Position numbers and translations under genes: made by a program. From Angiostrongylus vasorum (taxonomy: Eukaryota; Nematoda; Chromadorea; Rhabditida; Metastrongylidae), in the NCBI GenBank assembly GCA_018806985.1, contig JADANN010000437.1:646501-710500 (forward strand): 64,000 nt of DNA, read 5' to 3'. Positions within the stretch are counted from its first letter, which is position 1. Each line of letters opens with the position of its first letter. A model generated the notes under the pieces. It ran no database searches. It saw only the letters and a program-made list of their open reading frames with translations, and had not been told where the DNA came from. Below are positions 59,755 through 64,000 of this stretch, one piece after another.

Positions 59755-61640
59755 CGGTGTTGTTCCAAAACAATTTTGATGCGTCGTTAAACAGCATACA
59801 CTTACTTGCATAGAAAAACACAACACAATACAATAGTAGTTGATGTTTCGGCAGTATCGCCTTCTTCAGAGCCTGGAAGGGTATACTGATATGCAATTTA
59901 CTAGGCCAAACGCTTCAATAACGCTTATAAAAAGACCAAAAAAACTCTATGGTAATTATATGATCAACAACTTCTCGAAAAAAACTCACCGCTTTTTTTC
60001 GTGACTTCTAATGAGGAGTATTAGAACAGCTGACTATGGTCGCATAAGGTTGATGACTGCACCATCCCACATCAGAAATTGATGCGAACACAAGGGGGTC
60101 AGGTCGCGTATGACCTCTGGGCATTCATCCCTGCTATTCATTGTAGGGTTTTTGGCATTTATCCAAAAAGCCTCAAGAATTTTCCGCGCTGGTGTTGTAG
60201 TCTCCTGTGCAAGGATATTGACTTCTACTTCAAAATCGTCTACCTGCTTTTTGTATCCTATGCGTGCCTAGTGGGATACTTTGTCTTAGTTTTCGTTTGC
60301 CATCTAGCTGGATACATGAAAGTTTGCCCGTTTCGCCGACATATTCGTCTCCGCAAGTACTACTAGAAATCAGGTATATCGTACCTGAACTCATGCAGTC
60401 ACCGCCTCTGCCGTAAGGGCAAATTACGTAATTTGTTGTTTCACATAGACGGTCATAGAGGCGGTTACGAACTAACTGACGGCGTAGAGTAGCCGGTGGC
60501 ATTTCAACTATCGCTACCGATTCCTCTAGACCTGCTCTTCTTAAGCATCGTTTAATCGCTACGCTTACTTCATCGCTAATAAAGGGCAACATAAACGGGA
60601 CTTTTTTTTGGCCAAGTGTTTCGCTTGGGCGCGTCGCTCTCCTTCTAAACTTATCTCGTGCGGTAACCATTTCGCAGCTATTGGAGATGGTTATTTGCCG
60701 AGCCAAGTCGCGCGATTCTTCCTTTAGTTCCCTACTTGTGCACACAGAGGTGGCTGTGCGAAACATGTTTCTCACAAGCGTCCTCTTTGTGTGTGAAGGG
60801 TGTGAAGAAAGGAAATGAACGAGGATGTTCTTGTTACTTGGCCTTCGGTACCACTTTGTCATGTAACCGCTACGTGATAGGTTTATTTAAACGTTTAAAA
60901 ACGGAAGCCAGTTTTTTCTCGGTTTCTCCCGGCTGAACTTAATGTACTCAGACTGCTCATTCAATAATTTAAAGCATTTGTCCACCTCGTCCTGCGTAGA
61001 GGAGATGACAAAACAATCATCTACATATCTGGTGGTCGGAGATCGAGAACATGGGCTTCTATCTCAGACATAAACACAACGGCAAGGCTTGGTGTGAGTC
61101 GCTGTCCCATTGCCAACCCCATTATTTGCGCGAAATATTTCCCAGACCACGTGAAAATCGAGCAGTTTAGGCACTCCTTTAAGAGATCCATTAGCTGCTG
61201 GATGGCAAGCCATGCATAATTATTTTTTCCTTCATGTTCAAGAAGTTCGAAGATGGCTTGCATTGCGGAATCATTCGATGCGTTGGTGTACAACGCGGTA
61301 ACGTCGAAAGACTCCATCACGTACGCGTTATTAGGAGACGCGTTACGTAGACGTTCTAGGAACATTTGGGTGTTTGTGAGGTGAGCTGGAATGTGGTTAA
61401 GCAACTGGGTAAGTATTAGGCTTAAAAACCAGGTTATTCTATCCGTTGGCCCGTCTACACAGCTAATTATGGGTCTAACCTTAAATGATGACGGATTGGT
61501 TGACGCAAGATCATCAGGTGATACCAACTTATGTGTTTTAATAAGTAGGTATAGGACGGGACATGTTGGTTTATCGATTTTAAAGTGCGAAATAACCGAT
61601 GGTTTTAAACCTGCAGCCTTTGCCACACTGACCCATTGAT
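59755..61640 (-). mobile_element. Penelope-like element, best-preserved copy, defective
   Basis: On the - strand, 61626-61021 encodes the reverse transcriptase: KTHKL, VRPIIS, motif A FDVTALYTN, motif B GLAMGQRLTPSLAVVFM. The frame then shifts, and RYVDDCFVISS (motif C, catalytic Asp pair) is read in another frame at about 61026-60990. The region 60862-60230 holds the linker and GIY-YIG endonuclease (VICPYGRGGD, TIYLISSSTCGDEYVGETG). The terminal repeat with the hammerhead-like motif is at 59755-60060. The N-terminal part of the reverse transcriptase is missing. Frameshifts make it inactive. Confidence 0.85.
59841..59876 (-). ncRNA. Hammerhead-like motif of the PLE
   Basis: - strand: ggct, ctgaaga, a, ggc-gatact-gcc, gaaac, atc, aac. 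The core CUGANGA and GAAA are intact. The cleavage-site stem is altered (atcaac instead of gtcagc). Confidence 0.4.
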
Positions 61641-61883
61641 TGTTTGGCTTTCGGTATTCACTTTTATATTCCTATATTTTATATACTTTTGATGTTCAAA
61701 GTTTTTCAACTTCTGAAGAACCAACGAAGCCATTTAAGACTCACTTTATCGCAGGATTAAAAAAGTAACGATATAGTGATGTTAAAAATACGCAAAAACC
61801 GATGAAACACACGAGGGTGTCTTAATCACAAGCACTTTGGAACAGAACCACCAAACGAACAAAGCGATAATTTGTACTATGAA

Positions 61884-62163
61884 CGATTCGTTTAGCGCAG
61901 TGGTTCCAGATGTCCTGCAATACATACGTGGACTATGGTTTGATTTCGCACGCGCCACATTAACCACTTAGCTTCCAGGGTCGGCAAATTGGTAGCAGAC
62001 TTGTCTGAGAGACTACACAGTCATTGAGTCGATACGTCAGCAGGCCCCTGTCATTTTGTAGACCAATTATGTATTGAACCACCTCTACGATGCTTAACAA
62101 CGTCGAATCCATTTCAAGTTTTCATTGATCAACGTCAAATATTTTATTCTTCCTTGTCCTTTA
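61884..62163 (+). repeat. Diverged SINE-A copy
   Basis: attcgtttagcgcagtggttcc head, cagggtcggcaaattggtag block, tattgaaccacctctacgatgc, and tail attttattcttccttg. Confidence 0.65.
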
Positions 62164-62339
62164 TGTGTTGTAAGCAGTTATAGTGGCGGTAATGTTTTAA
62201 AACATGGCCAGCAACGGTGTTTTCTTTCTAAAGCATCGAGGTCCCGAACTGTCATAAAGACGGTAAGCAGAACAGAGTTTAAACAAAAAGTTTGAAATGA
62301 TGCTCAAAAAATGGATCTATCGTAAAGATAGTCCAAGGA

Positions 62340-63090
62340 CCGACTTTGTCTTAACCTCGGCGCTGATCAGTAATCCGTAACCTCTTGTATGACCGTCCCA
62401 TGCAAAAGGCACAATTGTCCAATATGCTCTAATGGTAAAGAGAGCAAATGCAGGAGCTCAGATACGGTTTATCCCATCAGTTATAAAGCGTGCAAAGACG
62501 ATTACATTGGCGAAACAGTTCGGCCACTGTGCGTCCGTATAAAAGAACATGAGTCGGTAAATTTAAAGCTAAACTAAACTCTACACTAGGTGCGCACAGT
62601 ATACAGAGACATATCGGAGAAGGCCTTGAAGTTAAAGCATTATCCGCTCACAAGAATCCAAAAGATCATCGCGCAAAACCTGGAGTGTTTCGGATCAATT
62701 CCAAAAAATCCAAAACTTAACCTCAAAGAGGAGCATAGAGCGATCACGCGTAACCTTGCGCCATACTTCAGTCTAATTTTTGACCTGGGGCTGGCACCTT
62801 TCTTACACGTGTAGGGATTCCATGCGGCTTGTCTCGAACAACTAACTGGAAGGGTTACAAACACAAAAACCGGTGTATGTTTGAAAGAAACTGCTTAGTA
62901 CGCCAATGAAATTATCGTATTTTGAGTTCGCTTTTTGCTGCGTTATGAAAGAGTTTGACTGAGCATAATGCGGATCAATTTGACCTTTCCAAATTCTGAA
63001 GAAGGCAAAAGCGCCAAAACGTCACCTATTGTGAATGAATATTGCAATAAGAACCTCGTATCTGCTCACCAAGAAAACAGTAAGTTATCG
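62340..63090 (+). mobile_element. PLE of a second subfamily, decayed
   Basis: + strand frame 62389-62577 has PCKRHNCPICSNG, DTVYPISYKACKDDYIGETV and RPLCVRIKEH, the zinc-finger-like Cys pairs and GIY-YIG core. The next frame (about 62590-62800) holds the tail (SAHKNPKDHRAKPGVF-like). The terminal part at 62994-63025 carries a hammerhead-family motif (ctgaaga a ggc-aaaagc-gcc). The sequence differs from the copy at 59755-61640. Confidence 0.7.
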
Positions 63091-63146
63091 TAAATCTATC
63101 GTAAGGCCTATCGTGTAGCATTTTCAGAAGCTACAAGAGCGCGTAT

Positions 63147-63599
63147 ATGCTACCTTTTGAACGCAATCATTTTCTGGCGGCTAAACAAAATTTGCCAAGG
63201 TTTGTTTTCGTTGCAGAGAGTTACACTCGATGTGTGAACGCCTTGTATAAAAGAGCGCTAAGGCTTCGCAAAGTTTTGCGAACTTCTCAACAACTGGAGT
63301 GTTGGAGGGTCCAAGGACTCGACACACCCACAAGGTGAACTTCGTCCCGCAGAAGTCTAAGGGTATCTTGATTTTTGCTAATATAACATTTTATTTCACA
63401 TTATTTGAAATCTAAATGGAGGCAAATCGACACAAGAAAGAATCAAAATAAAAAAATTTCTAGCGAAGCGCTGCAACTGCCCACATTGCGGAAGGGATTT
63501 GTGAGTCTAGCACTTAATCGCGTTTATTCAGTCGCTTCGCTGCTTCCAAACTTGCGTCTCGATGACAAAGACGAACAGAAAAAGAACCAACAACAGTGA
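63147..63599 (+). CDS. Possible small two-exon gene (LYR-like motif)
   Basis: An acceptor-like ttttcag at 63124-63130 precedes ATG 63147. Exon 1, 63147-63334, ends at caag|gtgaac. Exon 2, 63464-63599, follows tttctag. The phases match and give 107 residues, basic, ending DDKDEQKKNQQQ. Exon 1 contains NALYKRALR, reminiscent of the LYR motif of complex I subunit NDUFB9 and LYRM proteins, and LECWRVQ a little later, but the spacing does not fit NDUFB9. It may be chance. Confidence 0.25.
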
Positions 63600-63889
63600 G
63601 ATAGCAATTCATCACGGCAAGAACATGAGAAAATTGTACCGTGCCGTGAAGCGGCATAGAATCTGAAAGTTCCCTCTGAATGTATAGATTCAGCAAAAGA
63701 TGAACCACGTGGAAGTGTTGAAATTAAACAAAAGACGCATCATATTTTTTTTAGTCGAAAGAAAACGTTTCCTACCTCACTCAATATCGTTGAAAACAAA
63801 TTCATACAAACATTTTCCGACCATCTACCACACCCTGGGAGTGCAGACACTTGTAAATATTCAACCTAAACAACTCTAAATTAAAGTGT

Positions 63890-64000
63890 TTCCTAAGTCC
63901 CCAAGATCGACTTTCTATGAACCTCGGCATTGGATTATAAATCTGTTGTTCTCTTTTTTTTACAGTAATCGCGAGGTTGTTATTCAGCACACCTTTACTT
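63890..64000 (+). mobile_element. PLE terminal repeat, cut by window end
   Basis: gatcgactttctatgaacctcggcattgga, then caatcgcgaggttgtt-like sequence, closely matching 21198-21300. The rest lies beyond the window. Confidence 0.6.

Noticed and set aside
60079..60366. 95-codon + strand frame with hydrophobic stretches
   Set aside because: It is the complement of the PLE endonuclease region. The - strand has recognisable GIY-YIG motifs.

Overview
The window is eukaryotic, AT-rich and intron-rich. It most likely comes from a clade V parasitic nematode of the hookworm/strongylid kind. The evidence is nematode-type LATS and DAF-36 homologues, introns ending in a short tttcag-like acceptor, an apparent spliced-leader acceptor directly before a start codon, and many tRNA-derived SINEs, Penelope-like and RTE retroelement remnants. 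There are no bacterial features and no CRISPR. The species call is inference.

Layout. Positions 1-2217 have no exon I can support and are probably an upstream intron. Positions 2218-10289 (+) hold the kinase half of a LATS/Warts (Hippo pathway) kinase in ten exons; its N-terminal half lies left of the window. Positions 10290-38202 are a 28-kb gene-poor tract of repeats: SINE-A, a palindromic 'foldback' family, Penelope-like element (PLE) pieces, a mariner remnant and an almost complete but decayed RTE element at 25030-27960 (-). A few exon-like stretches there are listed at low confidence. Positions 38203-52039 (+) are a complete ten-exon gene for a Rieske oxygenase, the DAF-36/Neverland cholesterol 7-desaturase. 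Positions 52040-55800 are again repeats.

Positions 55814-58789 (+) hold an eight-exon gene that I assembled from splice-phase matching. It encodes about 210 residues with four predicted membrane segments and has no family I recognise. Every exon is shorter than a typical ORF cutoff, so simple ORF scans miss it. Converging on it from the right is a 45-codon terminal exon on the - strand (59304-59438), whose upstream exons I could not find. The right end is dominated by two PLE copies of different subfamilies and a possible small two-exon gene.

The two identified genes act in different systems: Hippo growth control, and dafachronic-acid (steroid hormone) synthesis controlling dauer or infective-larva decisions. 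I see no sign that they work together. The most interesting non-gene structure is a recurrent element at PLE ends with the layout of a minimal hammerhead ribozyme.
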